From Sphingobacterium phlebotomi (GTDB lineage Bacteria; Bacteroidota; Bacteroidia; Sphingobacteriales; Sphingobacteriaceae), in contig NZ_VTAV01000002.1 in NCBI RefSeq assembly GCF_008180195.1, forward strand, positions 310,001 to 374,000: a DNA stretch of 64,000 nt, given 5' to 3'. The position numbers and the translations under genes were made by a program. The notes beneath the pieces are model-generated. The model was not told where the DNA came from. It made no database searches and saw only the letters and a list, made by a program, of their open reading frames with translations. Every line of letters starts with the position of its first letter. Within the stretch, counting starts at the first letter, position 1. This document shows, one piece after another, positions 1 through 8,601 of the stretch.

Positions 1-372
1 TTAAAAAATAACTGGTTACGCACCAGTTCGCTTATAGCATTAATGCTAGCATTCTTCGTTACCGCGAACGCTTCAGAAAACAATGAAGAAAAAAAAGCTG
101 AAAAGGATAAACCAGAAAAGACTATACTGGCAACAACATGGCACTTTATAGGGACATCACTCAGTGAAGTCTTTGAAGAGGACAAATGGCAAAGCGCAGA
201 TCCAGGAGAATCGTCTTGTTCTTCTGCTGCACGCCCCTTGCCCTGCGCATACACTGTAACAGATGAGGATATCGCTGATACCGATGAACTGGTTACCTAT
301 TTAAGGGCAACACACCAGAACAATCCATCTGCTGTCGCGCCTGCTGCAGATTCCAGAAAGCTAGAAGAATAG
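1..372 (+). CDS. Small secreted protein, DUF6520-like, 5' end outside window
   Basis: The reading frame is open from base 1, so the gene starts upstream of the window; the first ATG inside (position 43) falls within the hydrophobic core of a signal peptide (SLIALMLAFFVTANA), so it is not the true start. The mature part is short and acidic with two cysteines (CSSAARPLPC) in the middle. Size, signal peptide and the Cys-x(8)-Cys segment recall DUF6520, small exported Bacteroidota proteins of unknown function; this is a resemblance from memory. It is followed at once by a strong terminator, so it ends its transcript. Confidence 0.5.
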   Translation, partial: LKNNWLRTSSLIALMLAFFVTANASENNEEKKAEKDKPEKTILATTWHFIGTSLSEVFEEDKWQSADPGESSCSSAARPLPCAYTVTDEDIADTDELVTYLRATHQNNPSAVAPAADSRKLEE

Positions 373-401
373 TTTGCAGCGTTATCTTTTAAATGTGAAA
401 T

Positions 402-447
402 AAATCATAGACCTTCTCAATACTTTGATGGGTCTATGATTTTTTTG
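402..447 (+). terminator. Rho-independent terminator
   Basis: A perfect 12-bp stem (402-413 pairs with 431-442, AAATCATAGACC/GGTCTATGATTT) with a 17-nt loop runs into a T tract. It follows the stop of the small secreted protein by 29 nt. It lies just beyond the end of the convergent SusD gene, so it may act in both directions. Confidence 0.85.
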
Positions 448-456
448 TAAACACTA

Positions 457-1836
457 TTACCTAAAATTTTGAGGCATTCCGGTCAATTCAATAATGTCTT
501 CCGGTATAGGTAAAGCATACCGTAGGTCGTTCGGATACAGTATTTGCTCCTTGCCATTCATGGTTCTTTTTAATGTAATGTTGGCTTCTTCTTTATTAAG
601 CCGTTTTAAATCCATCCATCTTAGCCCTCTAAACACCAACTGCTTTCGTCGCTCCTCCAAGATAATATTTAAGGCATTTGTCGCGTTTGATGCCGAGAGT
701 GGAGAAAATGTTCCAGTCTCCCATCTTGTGATTAAAAGTGTATTTAAATCTGCCAAGGCTTCATCGATTTTTTCTTCCCTTGCGAAACATTCCGCCCGGG
801 TCAGATACATTTCATCTGTGGCTAAGCCTAAAAATAGATCAACACTTCCCGAATAGCGACCCTTGAAACCATGCGAGTTGTCTGTATTAGTCGTGAAAAA
901 GAGTGTCTTCCGAAGGTCATTTTCTGCATAAGACTCGTACAATTCATCGACAATTCTCCCCCTAGTCAGGTTTAGTATTTGACCCGGCGACGCCAATGAT
1001 TGTAAGATCACTTCTTTGTTCAGTTCAACAAAAGGATATGTTGCCGTACTGTTGGTCAATGTATTATAATCGATAAGATCATTGAATATCTGCAGGCATG
1101 AATCTGCGTAGCGTCCAGCTTCTTCATATCTCCTCATCGATAGATATGCTCGGGATAAGCAGGCATAAGCCGCAGGACGTGAGGCGCGAATGTAGCTAAT
1201 CGGAGTTGTCGGTAAAAGTTGAATGGATTTTTTCAGATCTGCAATAACCTGGTCATAGGTCTCCTGTAGAGATGAGCGTACTGATATTTCATTAAAATCC
1301 GTGTTTTGACGTAGGGGTAGCCCCAAGTCCGTCGAGGCCGTAGCTTCATCATAGGCTAAACACCATATAAAAGTAGCCCCTAGAATGTTTTTAGCCCGAA
1401 AAAGCAATGCCTGTCCCATGATATGATCATATTCGCTGGCATTAGTTTCATCCCGTTCAATATTTTGTAAGCCTTCCAAGACGCTGTTGCTATGGTATAC
1501 GGCTGTGGAAAAGATACTCCAGTCAATCGAACCCGTCTCAAACAGATGTGTTCCCTCCCATGTATAGGCGCGCCGATGCGCCTCTGATGATAGCGAAGCC
1601 CAATCAGCTTGTGTTACATAGAAGTCATCTGAGCTTATCTCTCCGGCATTCGAATCATTGGTAAATGCTGCATGATAGTCCAGCAATGCCTGCAGGTCTT
1701 TAAGTGTTGATGGGATAGCCAAGCTCCTGTCCGGTTTTTCATCGAGAAACTTTTCGCATCCCGATATTAAAAGAATAATTATAATGAGAGGTACAGACCT
1801 CAAGTATATTATCAAAATGTTATTTCTCTTTTTCAT
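457..1836 (-). CDS. SusD/RagB-family outer-membrane lipoprotein
   Basis: Surface lipoprotein that caps a SusC-type TonB-dependent transporter and helps bind the nutrient. The N-terminus has a lipoprotein signal with lipobox LISGC followed by EKFLDEKPD, the usual SusD start. Tetratricopeptide-like helices fill the middle (for example around YLSMRRYEEAGRYADSC), and the C-terminus has the family pattern EERRKQLVFRGLRWMDLKRL. At 459 aa it is of normal length. It lies 11 nt downstream of the SusC gene and is last in a TlpA-SusC-SusD operon. The substrate cannot be read from sequence. Confidence 0.93.
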   Translation of the reverse strand: MKKRNNILIIYLRSVPLIIIILLISGCEKFLDEKPDRSLAIPSTLKDLQALLDYHAAFTNDSNAGEISSDDFYVTQADWASLSSEAHRRAYTWEGTHLFETGSIDWSIFSTAVYHSNSVLEGLQNIERDETNASEYDHIMGQALLFRAKNILGATFIWCLAYDEATASTDLGLPLRQNTDFNEISVRSSLQETYDQVIADLKKSIQLLPTTPISYIRASRPAAYACLSRAYLSMRRYEEAGRYADSCLQIFNDLIDYNTLTNSTATYPFVELNKEVILQSLASPGQILNLTRGRIVDELYESYAENDLRKTLFFTTNTDNSHGFKGRYSGSVDLFLGLATDEMYLTRAECFAREEKIDEALADLNTLLITRWETGTFSPLSASNATNALNIILEERRKQLVFRGLRWMDLKRLNKEEANITLKRTMNGKEQILYPNDLRYALPIPEDIIELTGMPQNFR

Positions 1837-1847
1837 ACGAACTTACT

Positions 1848-4800
1848 TTACATGTTAATCCTAATTCCTAAACTATACGTATTTGGTGGTATAAGCATAT
1901 TAGTGCTATAACCATAATCCGGGTCAAGACCTTCTTTATTTGCTTTCCATAAAATCCCAAGGTTACTTGCATTTACAAAGAGTTGAAGGCTGCTGAAGGG
2001 TAATTGCTTCCATGACGCTTGATCCAGACGGTAAGAAAAATTAATATACTGTAGCCGGATATGATCGCCTTTGAGCACAAAGGGTTCTGTATACCTATAG
2101 AAGTTTTCAGCTTGCGTGGAGGCAGGATAGATCACCGCCGGTATGTCCGTTATCAATTCGTCACCCGGGCTTTGCCACCTGCTCGAATAATCGGAATGCC
2201 CCTGCCAATTTCGATATAGACTGTTATAGCTGATCGTCGCTTTCCTAAAATAATAATCGAATTTGTACATGATCCTGACAGAAGCGGAAAACCCTTTCCA
2301 TGTAAAGGTATTGCCTATGGAACCAAACATGGTGGGTATTGCTGATCCATGATATACTAGATCGTCCACTGTGGTATTTTCGCCGGTTAAGTTTCGGTAA
2401 TCGGAACTGATCTCACCGTCAAGATACCCCCTTGCCATTCCGTTTGTGGGATCAAGACCTGCCCATTTGTAAGAAAGCATAGGATAAACAGGCTTTCCTT
2501 TGATACCACTGATCGAAGGGGTAACACTGGTAAAAACGGTACTTGCACGTTCAGAATACCGATAATAATCTATAACTTCATCTTTATTTGTACTGAAGTT
2601 AACTTCGGTTTCCCATTTGAAACCTTTATTAATATTGATACTGTTCAATGAGATATCCCAACCGTAACCTTTCATACTTGCTACATTTTTTACAGCCATC
2701 GTTCCTATCCCAGACGTGTAATCTATCGGGACGGCTGAAAAAAGATCTGTCGAACGTTTCCGGTAATACTCGATGGAACCTTGGATACGGTTATTTTTTG
2801 ATCGGAAATCCAATCCTGCATTGAACATACCGGTAGTCTCCCATTTAAGTTTCGGATTTGCGTAGTTGTCAAATCTCGCGTAGGGCAACATGGTATATGG
2901 CGAGTTGCCATAATATTGTATGGTGGTAGCAGATGCGAGTGATGGATGGATATTTCCGCTATAGCCATAACTGAGCCTAAATTTAAGATAGGGTAGGTAG
3001 TCCTTCATTAAGGTTTGTCCATAAAAGCCTTCTTCGGAAACCGACCAACTGAAGCCAGCAGACCATAATGGATTCCATCGGTCATTGGTTTTAAATCCAA
3101 ATAGATTGGAGGCGTCCCTTCTTGCGCTTGCAGATACTGTATAACGCTTGTTATAGGTATAGGCTGCATTTGCGTAGAATGAAGCGAACCGGATGTTCTT
3201 ATGGCTCGCGAAGGTTCTGTCTTCTATAAAAGTCCTCGCCCCGGTTATCGAATGGGGGTATTGTACCGTATAATCCACCCTGCCGGAGGTGTAGGTATTT
3301 TCGTCGAAGCCATAAGTCCTACTACTGTGGCTTATCGGCATCGTTTCACGGATTTCGCCTCCAAGAATTGCAGTGATGGAATGCTTTCCAAAAATTTTGT
3401 CATAGTTCAATTGTCCACGCAGATTGTGGGCGGACAGTTTAGTGTCTGTGTAATCCACTATCCCGCCGGGTGGAACCCTAAAGATTATGTTACCCGTCCC
3501 ATCGATTTCGGCACGTCCATTTATATAGTTACGCGCAAAGTAACTATCCACTCCCTGGTTGTTCCGGTTTTCAGTGTTCTGACGTTCGTATTGGTATTTG
3601 AGATCAATATTAAAGCCGTTGGGAAGTCTATAGTTCACGCCAATATTTGCAAGAAGGTCGGCCAGATCATTAGTTCCTTCGATAGATTTGTAATCTTCCA
3701 AAGGATAATACCGCCAGTCCAAAAGCCTGCCATCACCGAATGTTTCTATATATGGATATCGCCAATCCTTCACTATCGCTAAAGGTTTTCCATCTTCGTT
3801 CGCAAATCTAGCATAAGGATAAAGCCCTCCGCTCCTTGCTGTTACTTCACCGATGCCCTGTCTTCCGGAGGCACTCTTACTTTGGGTAAAAGTCAGTCCC
3901 GAAGTGATATTCAAGTTCTTGATAGGGGAAATCTGGTTCTGGAACCGGAGGTTTACCCTTTTATATCCGGCATCGAGGTTGTCCGTATTGTTATCGTAAC
4001 CCGCCGCAAGGCTCCAGCCCATAATCTGTGAACCGCCCCTTAGGTTTAAGTTATATTGCTGCTTTATCCCCCGTTGGTAGATATATTTATCAAAATCATT
4101 TCTTACATCGTGATTCCGCAATGCATTTATTTCCGAGTCGATCTGGGCAATTTCTGCCGCGCTTGCCGTTTCTCGCTTGATTAGTAGTTCAACCACCGGA
4201 GAGAGTGCAGGTCTGCTGTTCGAGTTGATATCATTATTGTAGAAACCGTTTGTATACAGCATATGCTCAACATCAATAAAGTCCGAAGACGATATTGCGC
4301 GCGTATAAAAAAGGTTCGGTTTGTTCACTATAGACGAATTTGCAGAGAAGTCTACCTGTAAAGGTTGATTCTGTTTACCTTTTTTTGTAGTGATTACAAT
4401 CACTCCATTGGCCGCTTTTGCTCCCCATATAGAGGCTGCCGCCGCATCTTTTAAGATGGTAATACTTTCGACATCATTAGGGTTGATATTGTCAAGATCG
4501 CCATCATACGGAAAGTTGTCAAGAACTATCAGCGGTTCCGTCATATTACTTTGTAACGTGCTTAATCCCCTTATACTTATTCGGGGACTGGAACTTGTTC
4601 CGCGATCGAACATCAGCCCATTTGCAGTAGCTTCCAATCTGCTCAGCACGTCTGTACTTATCTGCTGGTTGAATTTGTTGTTGTCTATGTATGTGTAGGA
4701 ACCAGTGCTGCGCTCTTTGGATAAAGCTTGATAACCGGTTGAAACTAATACATCAATGTTCTCTATTGTTGTACTTTCCTCCTTTAATTTAAGGATCAGT

Positions 4801-5117
4801 CTTTTGTTTGTAGAAAGCTCTTGTATATTAATGACGGTATCCAAAGGTGTAAATCCTATTAGGGATATACCGAGATTGATAATATCGGTAGGTTGTGTGA
4901 TAAATAACTCGAAATTCCCGTCCCTGTCGGTGAAAATATATCCTTGAGATTTATCGTTCTTTTGATAAATACTTACTCCTGCAAGAGGTTTTGCACTGTC
5001 TGCATTAGTTATCTTGCCCCTTATCCTTTGTTGGGCTTGAGAGCTGACTATAGAGGTCAACAGAAACACCATAAGTATTAGTGTATTTTTGAAATGTCGC
5101 AATTTTTCTTTTTTCAT
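1848..5117 (-). CDS. SusC/RagA-family TonB-linked outer-membrane transporter
   Basis: TonB-dependent porin partner of the neighbouring SusD. Residues 1-28 are a signal peptide ending SSQAQ. A carboxypeptidase-like regulatory domain follows (RIRGKITNADSAKPLAGVSI), then the plug domain with the SusC signature around ILKDAAAASIWGAKAANGVI, then a long beta-barrel to residue 1089. No STN domain is present, so it should not signal to an anti-sigma factor, unlike the second SusC at 41573. The TlpA-like gene stops 4 nt upstream and SusD starts 11 nt downstream. Confidence 0.95.
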   Translation of the reverse strand: MKKEKLRHFKNTLILMVFLLTSIVSSQAQQRIRGKITNADSAKPLAGVSIYQKNDKSQGYIFTDRDGNFELFITQPTDIINLGISLIGFTPLDTVINIQELSTNKRLILKLKEESTTIENIDVLVSTGYQALSKERSTGSYTYIDNNKFNQQISTDVLSRLEATANGLMFDRGTSSSPRISIRGLSTLQSNMTEPLIVLDNFPYDGDLDNINPNDVESITILKDAAAASIWGAKAANGVIVITTKKGKQNQPLQVDFSANSSIVNKPNLFYTRAISSSDFIDVEHMLYTNGFYNNDINSNSRPALSPVVELLIKRETASAAEIAQIDSEINALRNHDVRNDFDKYIYQRGIKQQYNLNLRGGSQIMGWSLAAGYDNNTDNLDAGYKRVNLRFQNQISPIKNLNITSGLTFTQSKSASGRQGIGEVTARSGGLYPYARFANEDGKPLAIVKDWRYPYIETFGDGRLLDWRYYPLEDYKSIEGTNDLADLLANIGVNYRLPNGFNIDLKYQYERQNTENRNNQGVDSYFARNYINGRAEIDGTGNIIFRVPPGGIVDYTDTKLSAHNLRGQLNYDKIFGKHSITAILGGEIRETMPISHSSRTYGFDENTYTSGRVDYTVQYPHSITGARTFIEDRTFASHKNIRFASFYANAAYTYNKRYTVSASARRDASNLFGFKTNDRWNPLWSAGFSWSVSEEGFYGQTLMKDYLPYLKFRLSYGYSGNIHPSLASATTIQYYGNSPYTMLPYARFDNYANPKLKWETTGMFNAGLDFRSKNNRIQGSIEYYRKRSTDLFSAVPIDYTSGIGTMAVKNVASMKGYGWDISLNSININKGFKWETEVNFSTNKDEVIDYYRYSERASTVFTSVTPSISGIKGKPVYPMLSYKWAGLDPTNGMARGYLDGEISSDYRNLTGENTTVDDLVYHGSAIPTMFGSIGNTFTWKGFSASVRIMYKFDYYFRKATISYNSLYRNWQGHSDYSSRWQSPGDELITDIPAVIYPASTQAENFYRYTEPFVLKGDHIRLQYINFSYRLDQASWKQLPFSSLQLFVNASNLGILWKANKEGLDPDYGYSTNMLIPPNTYSLGIRINM

Positions 5118-5121
5118 TATT

Positions 5122-6279
5122 TTAGTCTTTAACGGTTGCCTTTACATCGTCACGTATGACAAACACCTTTTTATCCTGTCCGTCAATCCTCCTTGATTCT
5201 ATTTGCGCGTAATAATCGGTAGCGGAGTTGATCAGTTCAAGAATAGCTGGATAAAGGTCACGTGGATTCTGTAATGGTAGAATGATATCGTAGCTGTACA
5301 GATTGTGCTTTTGCCATTCTTCTTCACTTACGTCAACATTGGCTTTTTTGTGTGAGGCCTCATAAATTCGGAAATCAACTTTTTCTGGTTCGGCAACGTC
5401 TATGACGATGCTTTCTTTGGTATCAAATCGGTCACCGTTTTTACTAAATAAGTGCACCGCAACAAACTCGTACATGGACAACAAGGATGAATTTATGTTA
5501 CACCTTCCTTTAACCGCATTATCCTTGATACGATAAAAGGATTGACTGGATAGACCTCTCTGCTGTCCTTTCACGAAGACTGAATATGTCTTTAGCTCCG
5601 TATTGCCACCATAATAATCTGATAAGAATAGAGGTTTCTCTCTATCCAGTGTAATTTTTGTTACCATTTTAGAATTTCGGTCTTGGAGTATTGCTGCAAT
5701 GTTTTCCTTGGTCATTTCTTTTGCATCGGTGACATCCAGTACTTCGCCTTTCGATGTTAACCAGACGACATGTGGTATGTCGTGGTGGGGGAACAGCTTT
5801 TTGAAGATTGAATCATGCAAAACAGAGTTTATATATCGGTGGTTTTTACCCGATCCCCTCTGGAAGAATCTCTCGACTATATCCCTTTTTTCATGGGTTA
5901 TAGCTAGAACTTTAACCTCATCAATGAATTCCGTTTGCAGCTCATTGATTTTTGGGAAGTTCTTTATGCAAGATGCGCACCAAGTCGCCCAAAAATCCAG
6001 TATTATAAGCTTCTTGTCTCGATAGTCGTTCAATGTTATCGTATCCTTTCCTTCGGGATGGTTGACAACCTGTAACGGCAGGTGCCAAAGTTCCTCGGGA
6101 ATGGTGCTCCCGATTTTTAGCGGAGTGACATCTAAAGAAGCAGTCCGTGCGGACACGGACTGCGATTGAGCCTTGGCGGCTCCAAACAGCATGAAACAGA
6201 TCGTGAGTATCCTTGATAACCTGGTTATCGGGATATTACTTCTTAAATTGGGCGCAGCCCATGCCATTAGATAATTCAT
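5122..6279 (-). CDS. TlpA-like thioredoxin-fold protein
   Basis: Exported thiol-disulfide oxidoreductase with a membrane-targeting segment at about residues 22-40 and a redox motif WCASC (Cys101, Cys104) in the context LDFWATWCASC. About 180 further residues after the thioredoxin fold have no assignment. It heads an operon with SusC and SusD. The segment before the active site (IPEELWHLPLQV...TITLNDYRDKK) is clearly paralogous to the TlpA protein at 46564, so the two Sus loci share their thioredoxin partner. It may reduce or fold a Cys-containing partner in the periplasm; that role is inferred. Confidence 0.85.
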   Translation of the reverse strand: MNYLMAWAAPNLRSNIPITRLSRILTICFMLFGAAKAQSQSVSARTASLDVTPLKIGSTIPEELWHLPLQVVNHPEGKDTITLNDYRDKKLIILDFWATWCASCIKNFPKINELQTEFIDEVKVLAITHEKRDIVERFFQRGSGKNHRYINSVLHDSIFKKLFPHHDIPHVVWLTSKGEVLDVTDAKEMTKENIAAILQDRNSKMVTKITLDREKPLFLSDYYGGNTELKTYSVFVKGQQRGLSSQSFYRIKDNAVKGRCNINSSLLSMYEFVAVHLFSKNGDRFDTKESIVIDVAEPEKVDFRIYEASHKKANVDVSEEEWQKHNLYSYDIILPLQNPRDLYPAILELINSATDYYAQIESRRIDGQDKKVFVIRDDVKATVKD

Positions 6280-6471
6280 ATCTTTACTTGTTTTAAATAT
6301 TTGCTTTTGGGAGAAAATTTATTGTGTTAACATTATATTCATAAAAGGCCGGTCAGCACTCATTCCGGTGCTGTTATTAAATTTTTATATAGCCCTTTTT
6401 TGCCCACTATGGTGTATATTTGATATAGTTAGCTAAATAAAAGGTTTTAGCACAAAATGAAATATTTTTGG

Positions 6472-6511
6472 CTTCCCACACAGGAAGTTTAACTTACTTT
6501 AGAGGAAGTTT
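6472..6511 (+). promoter_or_regulatory. Candidate operator repeats before the XRE cluster
   Basis: Two AGGAAGTTT direct repeats (6482-6490 and 6503-6511) lie 21 bp apart, two helical turns, and the first is also half of an inverted repeat CTTCC-N6-GGAAG (6472-6487). They sit directly upstream of the -7 box of the XRE operon, where autorepression would act. Binding is inferred. Confidence 0.45.
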
Positions 6512-6513
6512 TG

Positions 6514-6521
6514 TATATTTG
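6514..6521 (+). promoter_or_regulatory. Bacteroidota -7 promoter box for the XRE/VapBC operon
   Basis: TATATTTG matches the Bacteroidota -7 consensus TAnnTTTG exactly and lies 19 nt before the ATG at 6541. A weak TTTA at 6488 could serve as the -33 element. Confidence 0.55.
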
Positions 6522-6540
6522 GGGTATAAATGAGAATAAT

Positions 6541-6921
6541 ATGAAAATAGGGCAGAAAATTAAAGATTTGCGGTCTAGAAAAGGGTATTCGTCAAAGTTT
6601 GTAGCTGAGGAAATCGGGATAAGCGAAGAAGAATATTTAGAGATAGAAAACGGAGGCGATGTTCTTTGGAGTGTAGTTGAGGCTATTGCTAATAGGCTTT
6701 CTACAAATGTTGTAGATCTTATGTTACTTGATGAATCTCCATTTGGAATTCGCAATTATTTCAACAATAACAATGGTAATCAAGGAAAGATCATAAATGT
6801 TCAGACTATTGATCAAGAGGAAGTAAGAAATGCCTATAAAGAGCTGTATTTTGAACAAGTTAAACGTATACCGAAACTAGAAAAACTCCTATTAGAAAAT
6901 AACATTGAGTTTGATTTTTAA
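6541..6921 (+). CDS. XRE-family HTH regulator 1 of 3
   Basis: Small cytoplasmic DNA-binding protein with a Cro/C1 helix-turn-helix in the first 65 residues (IGQKIKDLRSRKGYSSKFVAEEIGISEEEY) and a helical tail. The ATG at 6541 is preferred over one at 6511 because it starts the HTH at the usual place and leaves the promoter box outside the gene. After the HTH it carries NNNNGNQGKI, a motif shared with the next two genes. It is first of a tightly spaced five-gene cluster ending in a toxin pair. The HTH is more diverged than in copies 2 and 3. Confidence 0.85.
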   Translation: MKIGQKIKDLRSRKGYSSKFVAEEIGISEEEYLEIENGGDVLWSVVEAIANRLSTNVVDLMLLDESPFGIRNYFNNNNGNQGKIINVQTIDQEEVRNAYKELYFEQVKRIPKLEKLLLENNIEFDF

Positions 6922-6936
6922 AGATTTAGAAACGCT

Positions 6937-7329
6937 ATGAGAGTAGGCGGCAACATCAAGGAAATTCGAGAGTTTGAGAAAAATCTTAAGAGAAGCCATG
7001 TTGCCGAAAAGTTAAAGATCTCAACAAGAGCGTATGCTAATATCGAAAATGATATTGCGGACATAACCCTAAATCGACTTGAGGAAATAGCAAATGTTTT
7101 AGGTTGTACGCCTTTATACATTTTGGGATATAAAGATTACAAAAAGAGTTTCTACAATTCGATACACAATAACAGTGGAAATCAAGGAACTATTAAAATT
7201 AATCAATCGAACATGGGAGACAGTCTTTTAGGAATTATATATGATTTACAAAAAGAGCTTATTGAAAGCGAAAGAAAGCGTATTACCCTCCTTGAAGAGG
7301 TGTTGAAACAGAATAATATCAAGGTTTAA
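6937..7329 (+). CDS. XRE-family HTH regulator 2 of 3
   Basis: 130-aa paralogue of the neighbours. The HTH occupies about residues 5-62 (IKEIREFEKNLKRSHVAEKL...YANIENDIADITLNRLEEIA). It is followed by the shared NNSGNQGTIKINQ linker and a C-terminal predicted coiled coil (LQKELIESERKRITLLEEVL), probably for oligomerisation. It starts 15 nt after copy 1, so the genes are cotranscribed. No sensory domain is visible. Confidence 0.88.
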   Translation: MRVGGNIKEIREFEKNLKRSHVAEKLKISTRAYANIENDIADITLNRLEEIANVLGCTPLYILGYKDYKKSFYNSIHNNSGNQGTIKINQSNMGDSLLGIIYDLQKELIESERKRITLLEEVLKQNNIKV

Positions 7330-7347
7330 TTTTTAGATAGAGAAGTT

Positions 7348-7719
7348 ATGTTAAAAGTAGGTGACATCATTAAAGAGATTAGGGAAAAGCAAAAAGGTCT
7401 GCGACAAGAGGATGTTGCAAAAGCACTAGGCATATCAACAAAGGCGTATGCTAATATAGAAAACAATGTTTCCGATATAACGCTGACCAGGCTACAACAG
7501 TTGTCTGAAATCTTAGGCGTTTCTCCAGAATATGTCTTAAACTTTCAAGACAAATCCACTTATACTAATGTGTTCAATAACTATGAAGGGAACCAAGGCA
7601 CAATAAATATGTTCCAAGGATGTTCTTCTGATCAGATAAAGAACTTGGAACATGAAGTAGAAAAGAGCAAAAGAGAAGCAAGCCGTTTGCAGGCTAAGAT
7701 ACACACTAGAAATAATTAG
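7348..7719 (+). CDS. XRE-family HTH regulator 3 of 3
   Basis: 123-aa paralogue with the HTH at about residues 5-62 (IKEIREKQKGLRQEDVAKAL...YANIENNVSDITLTRLQQL), the linker NNYEGNQGTINMFQ and a short coiled-coil tail rich in Lys and Glu. It starts 18 nt after copy 2. Copies 2 and 3 share the KAYANIEN-type recognition-helix region, so they may bind the same operators; copy 1 differs there. Confidence 0.88.
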   Translation: MLKVGDIIKEIREKQKGLRQEDVAKALGISTKAYANIENNVSDITLTRLQQLSEILGVSPEYVLNFQDKSTYTNVFNNYEGNQGTINMFQGCSSDQIKNLEHEVEKSKREASRLQAKIHTRNN

Positions 7720-7765
7720 TTAGCTTCTCAAGAAAGTCGAAATTTTAATTAAAACAACAACTGGT

Positions 7766-7981
7766 ATGGCTACGATAATTATACATCCCAAAACAAAAGA
7801 AGAGGTTACTCTTTTTGAGTATTTGGCTAAGCAATTAAAAACACCTTATGAGATAAAGGATAAACTTGCAAAGGCGGACAAAAAGCCTTCGGATTTCTTT
7901 GGGACGATATCTGAGAAAGAAGGCAAGAAGATGCATTCTCATCTAAATAAAAGTAGAGAAGAATGGGAACGGGATATTTAA
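7766..7981 (+). CDS. Putative antitoxin of the VapC pair
   Basis: A 71-aa charged protein whose 3' end overlaps the PIN-domain toxin gene by 19 nt, the usual arrangement for a cotranslated antitoxin and toxin. The first half (IIIHPKTKEEVTLFEYLAKQL) could be a DNA-binding or dimerisation part, and the Lys/Glu-rich C-terminal half could wrap the toxin. I do not recognise a named antitoxin family; the call rests on position, size and overlap. Confidence 0.7.
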   Translation: MATIIIHPKTKEEVTLFEYLAKQLKTPYEIKDKLAKADKKPSDFFGTISEKEGKKMHSHLNKSREEWERDI

Positions 7982-8340
7982 TTGATACGAACGTGTTGAT
8001 TGATGCTCAAATGGATCGTCTTCCAGCGGAAAGCAAAGCGTTTTTGGCAAAAATCATAGATGAAAACTTTACAATTTCATTTGTGACATATATAGAATAT
8101 CTCGGCTTTAAGGGCGTGAGCAAAATGGCGGAGCAGTTTATTAAATTGGCCGACGTCATAGAAATCGATAAAAGCATAATTGACACTTGTATCGATTTAC
8201 GAAAAAAACATACAATAAAACTGCCGGATGCCATCATAGCAGCCACCGCTCTCGCTAAGAAACTGACGCTATTGACCAGAAATACCGCAGATTTCAAAGG
8301 TATCAAGGGGTTGAAACTCATAAACCCTTGGGAGATCTAA
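7963..8340 (+). CDS. vapC: VapC-type PIN-domain toxin
   Basis: Predicted Mg-dependent ribonuclease of 125 aa. The acidic PIN residues are visible: Asp in LIDTNVLID near the N-terminus, Glu in YIEYLG, Asp in KLPDAIIAATA and Asp in TRNTADFK near the C-terminus. Length is typical. The ATG lies inside the antitoxin gene, so translation is coupled. VapC toxins usually cleave tRNA or rRNA; the target here is unknown. It probably stabilises the surrounding island. Confidence 0.9.
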   Translation: MGTGYLIDTNVLIDAQMDRLPAESKAFLAKIIDENFTISFVTYIEYLGFKGVSKMAEQFIKLADVIEIDKSIIDTCIDLRKKHTIKLPDAIIAATALAKKLTLLTRNTADFKGIKGLKLINPWEI

Positions 8341-8366
8341 TGTCCGCGTAATAAAAGTGGCGTATC

Positions 8367-8573
8367 CTATGGTTGGCTACTTACTGCTTTATAAAAAGCA
8401 ATTAGCCGTAAATAAGCTGGACATTTTTCCAAATCTTTTTTCCAATTTTCCACCTCAATAAATTGGGTCTTGAGAAACTGTGGTACATCCAGTACTCTCT
8501 GATGCGATTGTAGCTCGACAACATCCGGGAATTCCTTCCCTAACAATGCACTTTTCAATTCTTCAATACTCAT
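8367..8573 (-). CDS. DUF6965-like small protein
   Basis: A 68-aa cytoplasmic protein starting MSIEELKSALL; this ATG at 8573 is chosen over an upstream one at 8597 because it matches the usual start of this small family. The body has the pattern VVELQSHQRVLDVPQFLKTQF...YLRLIAFYKA, which resembles DUF6965, small Bacteroidota proteins of unknown function often found in mobile elements. It lies downstream of dnaE and may share its transcript. Confidence 0.7.
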   Translation of the reverse strand: MSIEELKSALLGKEFPDVVELQSHQRVLDVPQFLKTQFIEVENWKKDLEKCPAYLRLIAFYKAVSSQP

Positions 8574-8601
8574 GCGCAAATATATCAAATTTATCACCTA
8601 T

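Noticed and set aside
3201-3782. 193-codon plus-strand ORF inside the first SusC gene
   Set aside because: Antisense shadow of a strongly coding SusC frame; no domain pattern.
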